Source of the DNA: Telopea speciosissima | Taxonomy: Eukaryota; Streptophyta; Magnoliopsida; Proteales; Proteaceae | Assembly (NCBI RefSeq): GCF_018873765.1 | Contig: NC_057923.1 | Location: 11,730,413-11,794,412, forward strand | Reading direction: 5' to 3' | DNA: 64,000 bases | In this document: piece by piece, positions 11,241 to 25,800 of the stretch | Numbering within the stretch: position 1 is the first letter of the stretch | Layout of the letters: every line of letters starts with the position of its first letter | The notes under the pieces: model-generated | Databases searched by the model: none | Seen by the model: the letters and a program-made list of their open reading frames with translations, nothing else | What the model was told of the DNA's origin: nothing | Program-made: the position numbers and the translations under genes

Positions 11241-11441
11241 AATCCTCTCCAATTCTTTAAAAGTGTGCAGTGCAGAAATGCCAAATGGAGATGTCGACAT
11301 CTGATAACTCAGACATCCAACGGCGTCGAGTTCGAGAAGAAAAAAAAAAAAAATCAATAAACTCAGACCATTGGTTGTTCGAGCTGCTAAGTGTCAACAT
11401 CTCCACCTAGCACTCTACACTTTTAGGAATTGGAGAGAATT
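11241..11441. mobile_element. Foldback MITE, superfamily unresolved
   Basis: The left arm starts AATCCTCTCCAATTC and the reverse complement of the right arm starts AATTCTCTCCAATTC. Similarity continues inward through AAAAGTGT..AGTGC and GGAGATGT. A central A-run sits at 11339-11353. No clear target duplication was found. Confidence 0.6.
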
Positions 11442-11519
11442 AAAATCCTTCACACTTATCACCGCTTGTATTCTTTTCGAACCTTATCCATCTTAGGTTG
11501 GTTCTTGTCCTATATAGCA

Positions 11520-11660
11520 CAAGAAAACACATTAATTAAAACAAGGTGCAAATCAAGTTCGATCCAAGAAAACATATAATTAAAACGAAGTGCAAATCAA
11601 GTTTGATCCAAGAAAACATATAAATTAAAACAAAGTGCAAATCGAGTTCAATCCAATAAG
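11520..11660. repeat. Tandem repeat, about 51-bp unit, three copies
   Basis: Three consecutive units share AAGAAAACAYAT, AATTAAAAC, AAGTGCAAATC and RAGTTYGATCC with small differences. No coding content. Confidence 0.8.
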
Positions 11661-12359
11661 AAGAAAAGGAAAAATATGTTCTAACGAAAAATAATAATAA
11701 AACATCAAATGTTGGATTACTTCAGAAATATAAAACAAGATAATCAGCATATGAGATAACCCAGTTTCTTGAGATCAGGACTAACCAATTTAAAAAAGAA
11801 TATCAAATAGGAAAGTCACAAACAATGAACCAAGGTTCAAGTTAGCGGAATCAGTCGGAATTGGCCTGAACCCAAAAAACCTTTTTTGGATCAATCGATT
11901 CAAATCGACAACAATCAAGATCGGACTCAGTTGATTCCAATTTGATCAAATCCGATTCCGGTTCTTTATACCCTGATCTCAACTCACATTTGAGCAATAT
12001 AGTTATCAAGTTGTCATTGTAATTAATTATACATTAATGTTTGGAGAGAGAGGGGACCATAGAAACGAATTTAAGTAATCCACATGTTTATCTAATAATT
12101 TTCAACTTCACAATTTTGTGTGGTTTGTTCATACATCTACACAAGGTTTGAAGCAAGAAGATTGTTTCAGGTATATCAGATTAACCTATCTGAATCAGGA
12201 TTGGTCGATATCAACACCAATCTACATATTGGATGGGAACTCAAATGAGACAGTGCAAACCCAATGAAGAAAGTTGAGTACTTGCAGGGGCAATGGGATT
12301 GGCAAGCACAATGATGGCCAACGCCTCCTTTACCGAGGCTTAATGAAAACTCAGTTCAC

Positions 12360-12600
12360 AACATATTAAGAAACCATGGATTTAGGAATCGATATCGGGT
12401 TGACCGATCCGTATCGATATCAAATATCAATGATACCTGACCAATTCTGGATTTCTGGTTCGGTGGTATACCTAAAAAAGGGAGGGCAAAATGGTAAAAA
12501 AAAATGATATCGAACATCTTGGGAGGCAAAATTTTCCGAATTACTTCGATACGATCGATCAGTATCAATATCGACAACAATCAATACCAATGTAGATACT
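12360..12600. repeat. Degenerate dispersed repeat rich in GATATCG/CGATATC
   Basis: Words such as CCGATCCGTATCGATATC alternate with a short GGCAAAATGGTA centre. Sequence of similar composition recurs at 37530-37800, so this is probably an old dispersed element; the ends are not defined. Confidence 0.45.
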
Positions 12601-13870
12601 GAGAACTAAATTCCCAGATGAAGCCCACTTGCGTGCACGTCACATAGGCGGAGATTTTATGAAGAATCACTTCGTATATGAACAGAGTGACAACAAACTA
12701 AATAAGAATTGATCAAACCCCAACCATATTGTCAAAGGTAAGGTTCAATTAACCTGTCTTTTTCACTACTATTAGAATCTGAGTGCTTGTGAAGAGTAGA
12801 ATCCGATCCTTTTTTATATAAAAAACATGTCTTAATATTAAAGCAGAGTAAAGCATTAAATACTTAACTGGAAATAGTGATATCTACAAGGACCCTTCGG
12901 CTTAATATTTCTCCTTCTACCCAACAATTGTAAGATGCTAGTTCCTGGGTCACATTTGACCAATTTGAGTTATTAAGATAGAAAAAAACCAAATACTGAC
13001 CACTCCATGTGTTAATTGAGTAGCAAAATTATAACAAAATGGGTTCCACCTTAAATAACAAATTTTATTTAATGAATATTCCATCTCAATATCTAATAAT
13101 TCAGATCCAGAGAAATATTCTATTCATTTTATAAATAACTACAGAAGTCACTTTCACTATATTTCCAAGTCTGGACTCTTAACATTAAACCTACCTACAG
13201 TAACAAGAACTTCCACAGTTTCATTTGCCAAAAAACAAAAGAGGTTAGATAAACACTTCAAGAAGTAACAAAGCATTAGCAACTCGTTAGCCCTACCTCA
13301 CAAAATCAAATCCTATGCATATATGTGACGCAAAACAAGTGTGACTGCTTGCATCAATAGTTAGATTAGCTTCTTAAGACTTGTGTCGCATAGTGTGGCT
13401 GTGGCCGTCCACTGGCACTTGGACCGTACCAAATGTCAATGTTTTATCATATTAGCCACACAAATTTGGGGAACTCTCAAAATGACTACCTTTCCTGAGG
13501 CACAAGATAACCACTGACCTTCACACTAGCAACTACTTCCCCCACAATTTTGCCATATTCCTTAAACACACCTCCTGCAGGAAAGGGACCTGGTTCACTG
13601 TTTCATGATCAACACTGATGGTAACATTCCTACCCTGAAAAGAAATCATAGCCTATGCATTTAGTGATGACAAAAACAGCATCTGGGAATTCTTCCATCT
13701 CAAGAACAGTGTGCCTTGGATTCAGTGAGAACACCTGAACCATAGCCGAGGAAAGTCTAAAACTCCAAGCCACCACTAAGATATGGACCCAATCTTCTCT
13801 GCATCACAGCACTCTGAAGAGAATATATATAAGTTCAAATAACATATCAAAGCTTCATTTGTTTAGCACC

Positions 13871-16800
13871 TTACATAAGACATGTTGATGAGACTACTGT
13901 TTCATGAGTTTCTCGCCCCCGTCTCTCCTTCAAATTCCAATTTCTGTCTTTAATCCCAGAACAGAGCCCAACAGAACTTTGAGCCTCTTCGCCTTCTAAT
14001 CGTGCTCTCTGAATTTTGTTGTGGTACGTAGGACAGAATTGGATTTGAAAAGCCTTATAGGAAAAATAAGGCACCAATGCAGATACAACAACACAGAAGA
14101 TAATCAACCAGTAGAGAGGAATCGGCGCACAAGCTTCCACGAGGACATGGTATGCAGTTGTAGAAAACGTTGGTGGAAGAAAACCATAAATAACCAAGAA
14201 GATGTACCACAAGAAAATGCTACCCCAGATGAGAAAATGTTGGATCCATGTGAAGTAGTTGATGGCAAGAGCCATCTGGCAGTTTACAGTCCACACAACA
14301 CAAGTGTACATTAAAACCCCGAGGACTTCATACCCTGCCACTTTTCCATCTCTCCGGAAGGCCTGGTGAAGGACTGAGCTGGTGGTGAAGAAGAAGATGA
14401 TAACAGAACTGGTAACCGCATTAAGCATCCAACCAAGTATACGAGCCCAGCTGAAGAGGATGTTCTGTACACCTTCTTGATGTAACAGAGGGTACTGTAT
14501 AACCGATTGAGAAGTGAGAATATATATGGGGGGAAAAATAGAAAATGAAAAAAAGTTCCTCCTGGCTAGAGTAGGAGATGATGATGAATGATGACAGGAA
14601 AAATGATGTCCAACAGACGACCATTTACTTTACATAACAAATTTGTCGGATGTAATAATGAACTGGTCGAGCAATTTCCCACGTTCACAACAAAGTGTTG
14701 GAAGAATAATATAATTATAGTTAGTCAAATAACTGAGTAACTATGTATTTGAAACATAAGCCCTAGTTCCCTTTATAATGATTTCATACTTTTGTCTTCC
14801 AATAAACCAATAAACTAACCTGCATGTATGATTTCTCTGTTTGCAATGAGGATATACTTCTCCTAGGAACCTTTTTAGCTTTTACTATTTGCTTTATATC
14901 GATCCATGTATTAAAGAGCTAAGTACATGAATTGTGTACCTTGAGGCAGAGGCGTGCTGAAACATCCTGATCAAAGACACCAAGCGCAATTACAGGAAGG
15001 GAAGTGAAGAAGACATTGTAGGTGGACATGTACCAATCATTATAAGCAGGTTGGCCGGAGAAAGAGGCACACGCCTCAAACCAAAATAAAGTTAAACCAA
15101 ATGTTATGTCTTTGTAGAAAAAGTAGCATATCTGCAGGCACAAATAAAAAGTCACTACGTTAACCTCACATTAAGAATATTTAATAATTGACGACCAAAA
15201 TCCTGACTTTTTAGTGACAAAATGCCACTCCTCTGAAATTTTCATTCATGTAAGACTAGAAAGAAAACAATCACAGTAATTGTTTTCCTCCAGCTTACTA
15301 CTAAAACAGGAGTTGTTCTCATTCTCGTTTACAGTTTTCTATTAATGAATTTTAATGTTAGATAGAAGCAGTAATGGTTAGTTAAGAAAATTGCCCAACC
15401 CAAATTTAATGGGCTTCCATGAAAACATCACAAAGAAAAATAATGTCAAAAAATAGACAAAGAGTCATCAAATTAGGAAGCACTATTATGTAACAATTGA
15501 AATTTTGATTATCTTCCAATGCTATTATTGCTTGATTCAAGATGGGTTTGAAACCAGCAGCTTTTGCATTTCTTTTCTGAAATTATATTTAAAATTTCAT
15601 TTGTACCATTGTTACCAAAATGTTCTTGTTTCTTTTTATCTTCGAGCAGAGAAGTTCTGATCTTGAATTGTACTTCTAAGATATTTCTTTGTAAACTTTA
15701 ACATAAGTTTTATCTTCTACTTCTTTGCACTAAACTCTTTCCATATTGAATTGTTCAAACTGTGTAGATTTCTAATGAAGGAATTTAGAATTTTAGATTT
15801 CTCTATACTATTTATAGCTGCTGAATTTAATTGATATTTGTTATATGGACTTCCTTGGGCATTGAACTCAGAAGATAATGAATTTGTCATGTAGGTCTTT
15901 ACTTTCTTTCACCAAATATGTGGTGCACTTCCCCCACTCCCAGCCAAAATTACATACTTGATTTTGGTGTTTGATGGTCCAATTGAGAAAAGAGGGTCTC
16001 TATGACAACTGAATCCATTTTATCTCGTATTCCCAAAGTATATTGGAAGGATACATACTTTAAAAAAATAAAAAATTCATAGTTAAATAGTTAAAAGTAA
16101 GTTACTAAACAACATCATTATGTGGACCATCAAGTCAGGAACAGGGTGCACTGCATGCTCAGGTAGTGCTACAAGGCAAAACAAATTGGGTACGGTGCCC
16201 CTGGTTCCTATGCATAGTGCTACACCTCAACCATCAGATTGTGTTAAATGCCAGTTTACCTACTTATACTCAAAGGCTGAAGCGAGGATTATTTTTACTT
16301 CTAAATATAACTTTTGAGATTTCCCAAATACCAAAACAGTTCCACCTGTCATACCTATTGAAGCTTTCCATCAATGACATTTCTTTTCTTTTCCTTTTTT
16401 ACCTCTAGCTAGTGTATACTCTGTATAACAGAGGGTGAGCCTTGAAGCAATGGTAGGGTTGTTCTATTGCAACCTCGTGGTCATGGGTTCAAATCAAGGA
16501 AACAGCCTCTCTGCGAAAGGGGGGGTTAAGGCTGCGAACATCTGCCGCTCCCCAGACCTTGCAGTAGCAGGAGCCTTGTGCACTGGGACGCCTCTTTTTT
16601 TTAATATATTTATAGGCTACGTGATATTTTGACTGTTGGTTAAGATTTTGGGCCAAATATTTTTCGTGTCCTTTTAGAAATAGGGTTTGAAGTGGTGCAT
16701 ATTTAAATCTCAGTTGAGGTTCTGGAAAATTTTTAGCATCCAAATAAATCCAAGGGGAAAAAAGAAAGTTCTAAAACTCTAATATTCCTATAAATTTTCC

Positions 16801-19800
16801 TATTTCTCAGCTTGCCTTTCCTATTTTGCCTAGAACTCAAATATAGTTCAGTATGGTTCCCCTTAAAACCGGATCAAAAACTTGAATTCCAAGAGTTTCA
16901 CTGAAATTTAAAACCTAGGACACTGTGATTGAAATTGTAGGTCACAGCTTTTACCATCATGGCTATTCGCCTGTAACACCAATGGCCATGCACCAGCAAC
17001 AGACGCTCCAGAAAACGAAACTGAGCTATTGCAAAATCACTAGCCATTACAGCCTGCAAATGAAAACCAATCCAAATGAATATATTGACTATCATTTGTC
17101 ATTTAACAAAATAAGTTGATTGAAGAAAAGATGTTTTCATTATCATATAATGTCATTCTTGCAAGAAGAGGATTATACTGGGATAGATAGATCCTCTTTC
17201 ATCTCTTTTCGACCCTTATTAAAAGACAGAAATAGGCATCCATAGGATGTTTGGCAACTAACTGGGTGGCACTATCTAGGTAAATGGAAGGTGCCACACT
17301 GCAAGTATATTCTGAATGTTGTTTACAACCTTGTGATAAGCAGAGAAGAGGCCACAAGGATCAGACTCACTGGATATGACCTCATAAGCCATTCATTTTT
17401 AAATTTTAACTAGAAAAATCAATATTATTCTATTACTCCATTCCGCCACCTATAAAAGAACATCCAGTATACAAAAATCAGAAGAAAAAATTATCTTGAT
17501 TCAGCTTTCACATGGCTGTATTTTCATGAAAAGGCGGCCTCAAAGATGGCAAAGTTAGTGTAAAGATAAAAAAGAAACAATTTGAGACCAAAAGCGTCCA
17601 AGAAGTGACATAGGAATTTTTCCTGAGAGGTAGTCTTCCCACTCCCAAGAGAGGAGATTTTCCAAGGAGCACCACTACCCTTACATTGCGTATATCTTGT
17701 ACACAGTACAACCAACCTCTAAGCCCAATTATTGATTTACAGTACCCCATCATAGCAATAACTCTCACAAGAAAACCCTAACTGGAAATTACCAGACCCC
17801 AAGTCCCCGCAGATTACAAATGCCAATCTCTTTCTCCTAGCAAACCTTCAGTTGAGATTTACCCACTAGCAGTGCAAGCTAAAATGTAGCAGGACAACAA
17901 CCCAACTGGCATACATCATACATATGTTGGCTTGGGACTCGAGTCAAACCAGAACACACATCATTGGAGCTACAACATCAATATAATCACTATCGATTAG
18001 AACGGAACCAACCAAAAATATACAGAAGAATCTCAGCCAACTGTAGATGATAAGCAATTTGCCACGCAAAAGTACTCAAATGATTATTCAACCAAGTCAT
18101 ACTAAGCGAGGGTAATGGGTTTATGCCATGCACTAGATGAACTCACAAGAATGTCTTAAAATTAACCTATCCTAAAACTAAACTTGAATGGGAAATTTTT
18201 ATCAAGATTATGAGCACCATGATTCTAAAAATAAGGTGAAAGACCTAAATCTGAAAGGATAAGTGCATTAACCATAAACAAACAAGCTTAAATACTTCAA
18301 ACCAGTCAATGGGCATAAAGTTGATAACTTGCTCACAGCTAGCTGAAACGAATTCCAGGTTACATGACCTTGGGCTTGTTAACAGTTAAACAAGCATTTC
18401 ATAGATTTCAATATTACATAGCTAGTCCAGTCAAAGGCAGAGATCAGAACTAGTTTTGGAACTAACTGAAAATGAGTAATATGAGATGAGTGACGAAGAT
18501 GTGTCCTATTGCTGTCTCTGTAAATGTTTTGCAAAGATCATAACTTTGTGAAGAGTCCTACAAGTATAAAGACATATCATTAATTGTATATTTTTTAGAA
18601 TACTCACTCAATCCAAATTTCCTTTTACTGTCGATGAAAAAAAAATGGTCGTTTACCAAAAAAAAAAAAGAAAAAAAAATGGTCTAGTCAATACTAAACT
18701 GAACATCCAACTACTGTTCTGGCATCTACCTTTGCTTCTCTGCCACGTGAACTACCGAGGTATAATATATAGAGATAACATAAACAGTACATTACCAGAA
18801 AAAAACAAAAGAATCTTCATGAACAAGTATGTACAAATGATTAGATCAGGTAGTTATTAATAATCTAAGTTAATTTAACATATTTCTCAGCTTTGCAGAA
18901 ACATAATTTCCAGCGTATATGTAATATATAACTTTGGTTTCTATAATTTAATGAAAATAACTTTAGAATAGTTAGTTTGTTAGGAACACAATTCAACTCA
19001 ACTACGTCTTTTTCTTAATAAATGGAGTTGGCTACATGAACCCATTCTCACCATTCAACCACATTTAAAGCTGCAACCATATTTGTTTCACTTCTACCCA
19101 AGTAATCTTCGGCCTACATCTAGTTCTTTTAGATACTCTAATATGAAAACTATCACTCCTCACAGTGCATTCAATGGCCTCCGTCGTACATGTCCTGACC
19201 ATTTCAAACGACTCTTCTTCAACTTTTCATCTAGCTGGGCCACTGTTAAATCACCCCTAATCTATTCATTAACTCTTCTAGTTCTTTTAGCTCCTCTAAT
19301 ATGAAAACATCACTCCACCTCACAGTGCATTTAATGCCTTCCATCGTACATGCCCAGACCACCTTAAACAACTCTTCTTCAACTTGTCACCTATCAGGGC
19401 CATTGTTAAATCACCTCTAATATATTCATTATCCCTTCTAGTTTTGCCATTCATCCACCTTAACATCCTCATTTCAGCTATACAAATTTTATTAATGCAA
19501 GTGTTGTTAGGAACACAATAGCATATAATACATATTTTTAGTGTTCAAATTTTCAAATTGAAACTTGAGTAAGTAGTCATTGGAGGCAAAAAAATAAATA
19601 AAAAAAATTGGGTATTCACAGAATTTATTATTTGATAATTGAACTTAACAATTTGAGACAGTCAAACATAATCGTTTGGTATAACAAAGAAATATGATGA
19701 CACAATATTCATATCATCAAAGTTGTAGGGTTTGTGCAGTTAGATATCTCACTTCAATTATAATGAAAAAGAGAAAGAGATGTCTAAGTTCGGGAACAGC

Positions 19801-22800
19801 TCAGCTTCGCCCACATCATTGGTATATCACCTAGATGGTCAGGCATTTTTACAACATTAATCAAGGTTTTCCAGCACCTATTGAAGTAGAAGCCACCCAC
19901 ATCCGTGCTCCTTTGGAACACATGCCCAAACCTACTATGTCACAGGTTTTTAACAGTAGAATCAATATTTACATGTATAATCCCTTATAGAAACTTGCAG
20001 CGTATCCTGCTTTCAGGTTGTATGTTTTCTATTTTTTATTAATAAATTTTGGTTATTTAGGAAATAAAATATGTCAAGAAGAAAACAGAACGGAGATACC
20101 ATAGGAAAGATTCCATTAACACTTGGAGACCTCCCCAAAAAAAAACCAAGACCAAAAGCATGAATGCCACACACACACAAAGACCACAGAACAGACTCAA
20201 CAATGTAGCGGCATCTGATTTCTCATTAGGAAATCCCTCTAGACAATATTAGATTACACGAAATTTGCAAGATACATAATAATAGATACCCTTAAGACAA
20301 ATTTAAACTGAAAGATTTAGAGGATACCCTCCCTAATAAAGAATATAAGAAAGATCAATATGAAATAAATGACACACTAATTCTTTGTTCTAATAAGTTA
20401 AATATATATACTAATTAATGAGACAAAAGACTCTTCATATCCATAGAAACTACGATAACCTGCATTCCCTCCACACCGCTGATGCCAACACCTATATCTG
20501 CTTCTAGAAGCATGCCAACATCATTTGCTCCATCACCAATTGCTAATGTTGTTTTACCTGTTGACTTTTTCACCAATCTGGTAACCTGCATGTCTTCTAC
20601 ATTTCTATTAGATTATTTTAACATCAATAACCGAAACTGATGATTCATCATAAACTGAAACAAATTAAATTTTAAAAGAGTCTGTGAGTCAACAAGATGA
20701 AGCAGCACTTACAAGTGCTTTCTGTTTTGGTGAGGAACGACAGCAAATAACAGATGCACAATCGATTGCAAGCTCCAGAAACAAGCTCTCTAGATCCTCC
20801 GCAAGAGCAAAAGTCAAAGACTTACCATCAATTATCAAAGCAGATGAAACACGACTTTGTCTAGAAGAAACAACTTGAAATTTTCCTTCCCGCATTTGCA
20901 TCGTCACACTCTCACGAGAAGCCTAATAAGATCAGAATTATAGTATCAACCAAAGATTCCTTCTCCCCCTTCCCCCCCCCCCCCCCAAAAAAAAAAAAAT
21001 GATTGTTCAATCATTTCGTTCAGAATCCTGGCATTTTGCATACCTTTGCAATGGCTTCCTTGTCTCCTTGTTTCTCCAAGGCAATGATATCTGGAGTATC
21101 TAGTGTAATCACAATTTGCCTCATCCCTTCCCTCAGCAAGCTACATGCATACCTGTAGGATATCTTTGGGTTATTATATTTCTGAATGGATACACAGACC
21201 TCATGCTCGCCACACTATATTAACGAGAAATGGATTGAGAGCTTAGCAAATCAGACCCAATATTGACTGCAGTTTCCAACTTGTCCCCAGTTAAGACCCA
21301 TATCTTAACCCCAGCCTGGGAGAGCTTCTCAATGCACTCAGGAACCTGTACATTCAAAGAGGTCATCAGTTCAAAAGTCAACCTTCTATTCATGTACAAA
21401 CTTCTTCCTAAACAAGATTCTAGCAAGATTCCATTGTTTATAAGCTTTTGTGTTCTTATGCAAGTATATATATATATAGAAGCATTCTCAGTGGAAGATG
21501 TTAGATATGTTACAGACTTACGGAGCCTCTGGAAGGTATTTATACATTTTTACCCTTGTGCTTGTCTGTGCTTCTAGCTAGGGTTGTTTGTAAGTGCATG
21601 CTTTTCAACAGAAAATAGATATAGTTAACTTTTTTTTTGTTGGGGGGGGGGGGGGGGTGTGTTATTCCAGCCCCAAAGCATAATGTGTAATCAATTGCAG
21701 TTATAGGATGAAGCATTACTTAAGAGATACCACCCACATAGCAATTTTGTGTGCAGTGCTCCATTACTAGTCAAAAGAAGTTTCAAGACGACAATTGGAT
21801 ATTCACCCCTCTTTGCAGTTTGTCTTCCACAGCCGTAGCACCAAGAAGTATCAAATCCCATTCAATCTTATCTGCTGCAGCATCTACCAGTGCATCTCTG
21901 TCAGCAGAAACAGATGTTTTGGCCTTTAAGAACTCCTCTTCCCACATTGTGTACTCTTCTTCAGCCAGTTCACGATATGCAATTATCAAGGTTCTTAAGC
22001 CTGCCGCAGCATATATGTTAATATGATCTTTGGTCTCTACCTCAAATATCCGCCCATCATTTGAGAGCCTTTCAAACATTACACTGGACGCAATCAGAAA
22101 AAGACAAACTTTTGTATCAAAACATCTTACTATAAGTTTATGGATTCATTAGCACAGAATATATAAACGTAGGACATCAGACCTGTCTGCACCCTTGCAA
22201 AGGAGTAACAACTGATTCTCTTCATTCCTCACTATCACGGACATTCGCTTGCGGGAACTACTAAATTCTATGACATGAAGAAGCTCGTACGATCTGGAAT
22301 TACTAAACCAAGTCAAACAAAATTTGCATAAAGAATTTCTAAATAAAACTAGTTAGGCAAGTGGAAATACCAATATCCAAGAAAACGAACCTATCAACCT
22401 TTTTTCCAGTCTTAGGATCTAATTCATGCAACTTTATCCTATTCTGTGTCCTTTCATAGAATTCAAAGCCAAGCTCCTTTGCAGCTATGACAAACGCAGC
22501 TTCATCTGGTGACTCGGCTTCATAAGAAATTTCACCTGACTGCTTATTCACATCAGGAATGGCAGTATGGCAGATAGCTAACACACGAAAGAATTTCTGT
22601 ATGACATCAGCATGAGGTTCATTCATCCACCTCCCTTCCATGAGACGTTCGTCCATGAAGTTGAAACCCTTGATTGACTTTCTTGAGTCCACAATATTGC
22701 CACTATGCTTCTCTATACCAGACGAAGCGTCAACAGATTCAAGAGCACCATCTTTTTTCCTTCTTGTGATAGCCTGCTCCACTTCAGTAATACCACGGCC

Positions 22801-25800
22801 ATAAGCGATACCAGCTATGGAGCATTTAACGAACTCCATAGAGTTGCATGTTAAAGTACCAGTTTTGTCAGACAGTATAGTATCTACCTGACCAAGTTCC
22901 TCATTCAAATTTGAAGTGCGAGCACGGGCTGGCCTATCTGTTTCCTCATAATACATATCCTGGTCTTGGTTAATAAATATGGTCTGTAAAACCTTCACAA
23001 TTTCAATGGAGACATACAAGGATATTGGTATCAAATATCCATACAACATAAGACCCGTCAAGAAATGGAAAAATGCTGCAAAAGAAGCTCTTCTTGGGTC
23101 AAAAAATACAGTTGTAGAATCTGGTCTAAGATACCACCTTTTATACCTTCCTCCACTAATATCATTCTTAGTTTGAACACCGAAAAAAACAGATCCAACA
23201 GAAGAAATCAAAACCAGGACACCGAAAAGGAAATAGATTATCTTATCCATTTTCCTTTCAACCTTACTCCTCTTTGAAGGAGGATCTGTAGCATTCTGCA
23301 TTACTTTTGTGTCATGACCAGTAAAAATGACCACTCCATAGATGTATTCAGTGTTTCGAAGCTTTGAATCTCTCAGAAGAATTTGCTGAGGCGAAAGAGA
23401 ATACTGTTTGCCATCATAGTACAAACTTCCTATGAAGGAATACAAGTGTTCATTTGGGTCCTCACATTTCACAACTGCTTTAAATTTCCGGAAGTACTCA
23501 TCATGCAGAGCAGCTGTTGCCTCCAAACTCTGCTTGACTTTTAAATTCGTCTCACCATCAAGGTTCATGGTCTCAACATAACAAATCCCATCATCATAAC
23601 TTGAAGAAAGCAGAAGCAGATCAGCAGGAAAGAATTCATCTTTCTCCACCATGACAAGATCTCCAACCTGGAGATTCTTCCACCTAGTTTCATGAAAGGT
23701 ATGATCCTTTTCATACACTTTGACCTTTCGATTATTTGCCTCTATATCCTGGAACCAATATACATTATTTGAATTGTAATAAAGATTAAAAAGGACAAAG
23801 TCAAATGCGGTAATCAAGACGACAGCTAATTATTGATTGGAGACTATCTAACAGAGGTCAAGCCCATAAACCATCCAAGAGAACAGCTGGCACACAAATA
23901 AAATACACAAGTCTACAAGGTGCAAGCTACAATATGACAGTAATCACTGCTGTTTCATGCATCAGTTTTAAAGATGTATCTGCTTCCATATATGCATCAA
24001 CAATTGGATAAACCATAACTTCAAAATAGATAAACCCATCGACAACCCAAGATATATAAACCTTTCAAGAGAAGGCCAAAAATTAAATCAGTTAAGCTCC
24101 CCTCCTTTCTGAAGGCTTTTGGCACTTGTTCTTTAATTTTCTTTTTTCAGTTATTGCCCTTACACCAAGGCAATATAACTATCCTAATAAAAGGGGGAAA
24201 AAAAGACGTGCCGGGGGGACATGAAGAAATGATATTAATAAATGTAGAAGCAACATAAAGGATTCTTAACCACAAGAAATGATTGGCTTTGTTGAGTTGG
24301 ATTGGATCGAGGATTGACACTTCGACAAAGGACTTGGCCTCTTCTTCTTCCAAATTTTAAACTCTATGTTATCATTACACCTAGAATTTTTTACATATGA
24401 CAGTAGAAAAGGGGACAAGAAGAAGAAAAAAAAAGATTGTTAAGTATACCATGCACCATAAGTGTCATGGCAACATGATGAGCTTATTCCAGATATGTTT
24501 TCCATATCCTGCTTATGTTTCCTTCATCTTCTGGGTACAGACACCTTGATGCTCGCTGGTTACCTTAGGCATTAAGACCACACTTGTCAGCTATGTGCCG
24601 CCTAGGGTGCACATTGACAATTATGTAACATTTACACTTTCAACTGATTTCACTGAATTTTCATCCCCTTAGCAAAGTAGAGTTATAGTGATGGTGGTCT
24701 GAGAAAGTAAGCACCAGCCACACACACACACACAGAAGAGAGAGTGTGTTTATCAGAAAGTAGATAAAGATGGAGAGGGATGTATTTATAGGCCTGGTGC
24801 AATAGGCTGCTTAAGAGAGTGAGAAAAGCCATGGATGAATATGAAGAGAGAGAAGCAAATAGGTGCAAGAAGTCCGGCGACTGGTTTTTGTTATCAAGAG
24901 GTGCATGAAGTCCATTAACCTTTTTTTGTTGTCTATTTATTTTATGGGAAAAAGAACTCTGTCCAGAAGTGTGGCTTACACCAGCACTCCCATGAGTCTA
25001 TCTCTCTCCTCCCCATATGAAAAGACAGCTCTGCCCCTTTGTTTTAAGGAGGAGAGAGATAGATACATGGGAGTGCTGGCGTAGGCCACACTCCCGGACA
25101 GAAAACTCCTTCCCTTATTTTATACCCTTTTTACCTCTAAAATATCCCCTCTACTTTTAGTGCCAGGGATATCTAAGAGAACCTAGAATTGGCACAGCTG
25201 TTGGATAGTTAAGGTGTGTCTGAAAGAGTTCCTATGTGTATCTTCTTCTTCCCCATGATGTGTGACACTCTAAAAAATTAACTTTCCATTGCCACCACAA
25301 ATACCAATGCTTTAAAACTTGACTACACCCATTCAGAGCTAGAGGAGATTGTTTATCATAGATGATTAATTTTAGTAAAAGAGTGTCTGAGACTGTTATG
25401 TGCGTCTTGAATTCTTGTACCTGTTTCGAAGTTTGCCCCGCTCCGACATTTTTGGTGGCAACCCGAAAGGGAAATTTTGTGAGGTTTGTGATGGTAGCGG
25501 AGGGCTTGGGCCGATAGGTACGACCTGGCCCGACTTGGACGAGTATTTCTTTGTTTTATTGTCTTGTTGTGTAAGCAAGAGAGAGAAGTGAGATTTGGGG
25601 ATTTTTGAGTTAGGGTTTTCTAGGGAGAGTTCTTGCTGCGACCTTTGGGTGCTCTTGACAGATCTCCACTGTAATGTTTCTTCCCTTACATAGTGAATCA
25701 TCTTCAGCTTCGCATGTGGATGTAGCACATCACATTGTTCTGTGAACCATGTTAAATATCTGTGTCATCTTTGCTTGAATCTGTTTTGTTTCTTCATGTT

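Larger units (their letters stand above)
10911..13870. other. Intergenic, 3' flank of the flippase gene
   Basis: No gene seen. It contains the foldback element at 11241-11441, the short tandem repeat at 11520-11660, TCGGAATCGG-type degenerate repeat sequence at about 11825-11990, and a GATATCG-rich repeat at 12360-12600. The segment next to 13870 probably includes the 3' untranslated region of the minus-strand flippase gene. Confidence 0.4.

Noticed and set aside
16120-16317. Cys-containing plus-strand frame in the flippase intron
   Set aside because: It lies within intron 9 with no domain and no conserved context.
22339-23817. A 492-residue frame starting at 23817 as an independent gene
   Set aside because: The first 23 residues are intron sequence; the true exon starts at 23748 after CCAG and joins the exon at 27280-27672. 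The last residues after GKKVDR are also intron.
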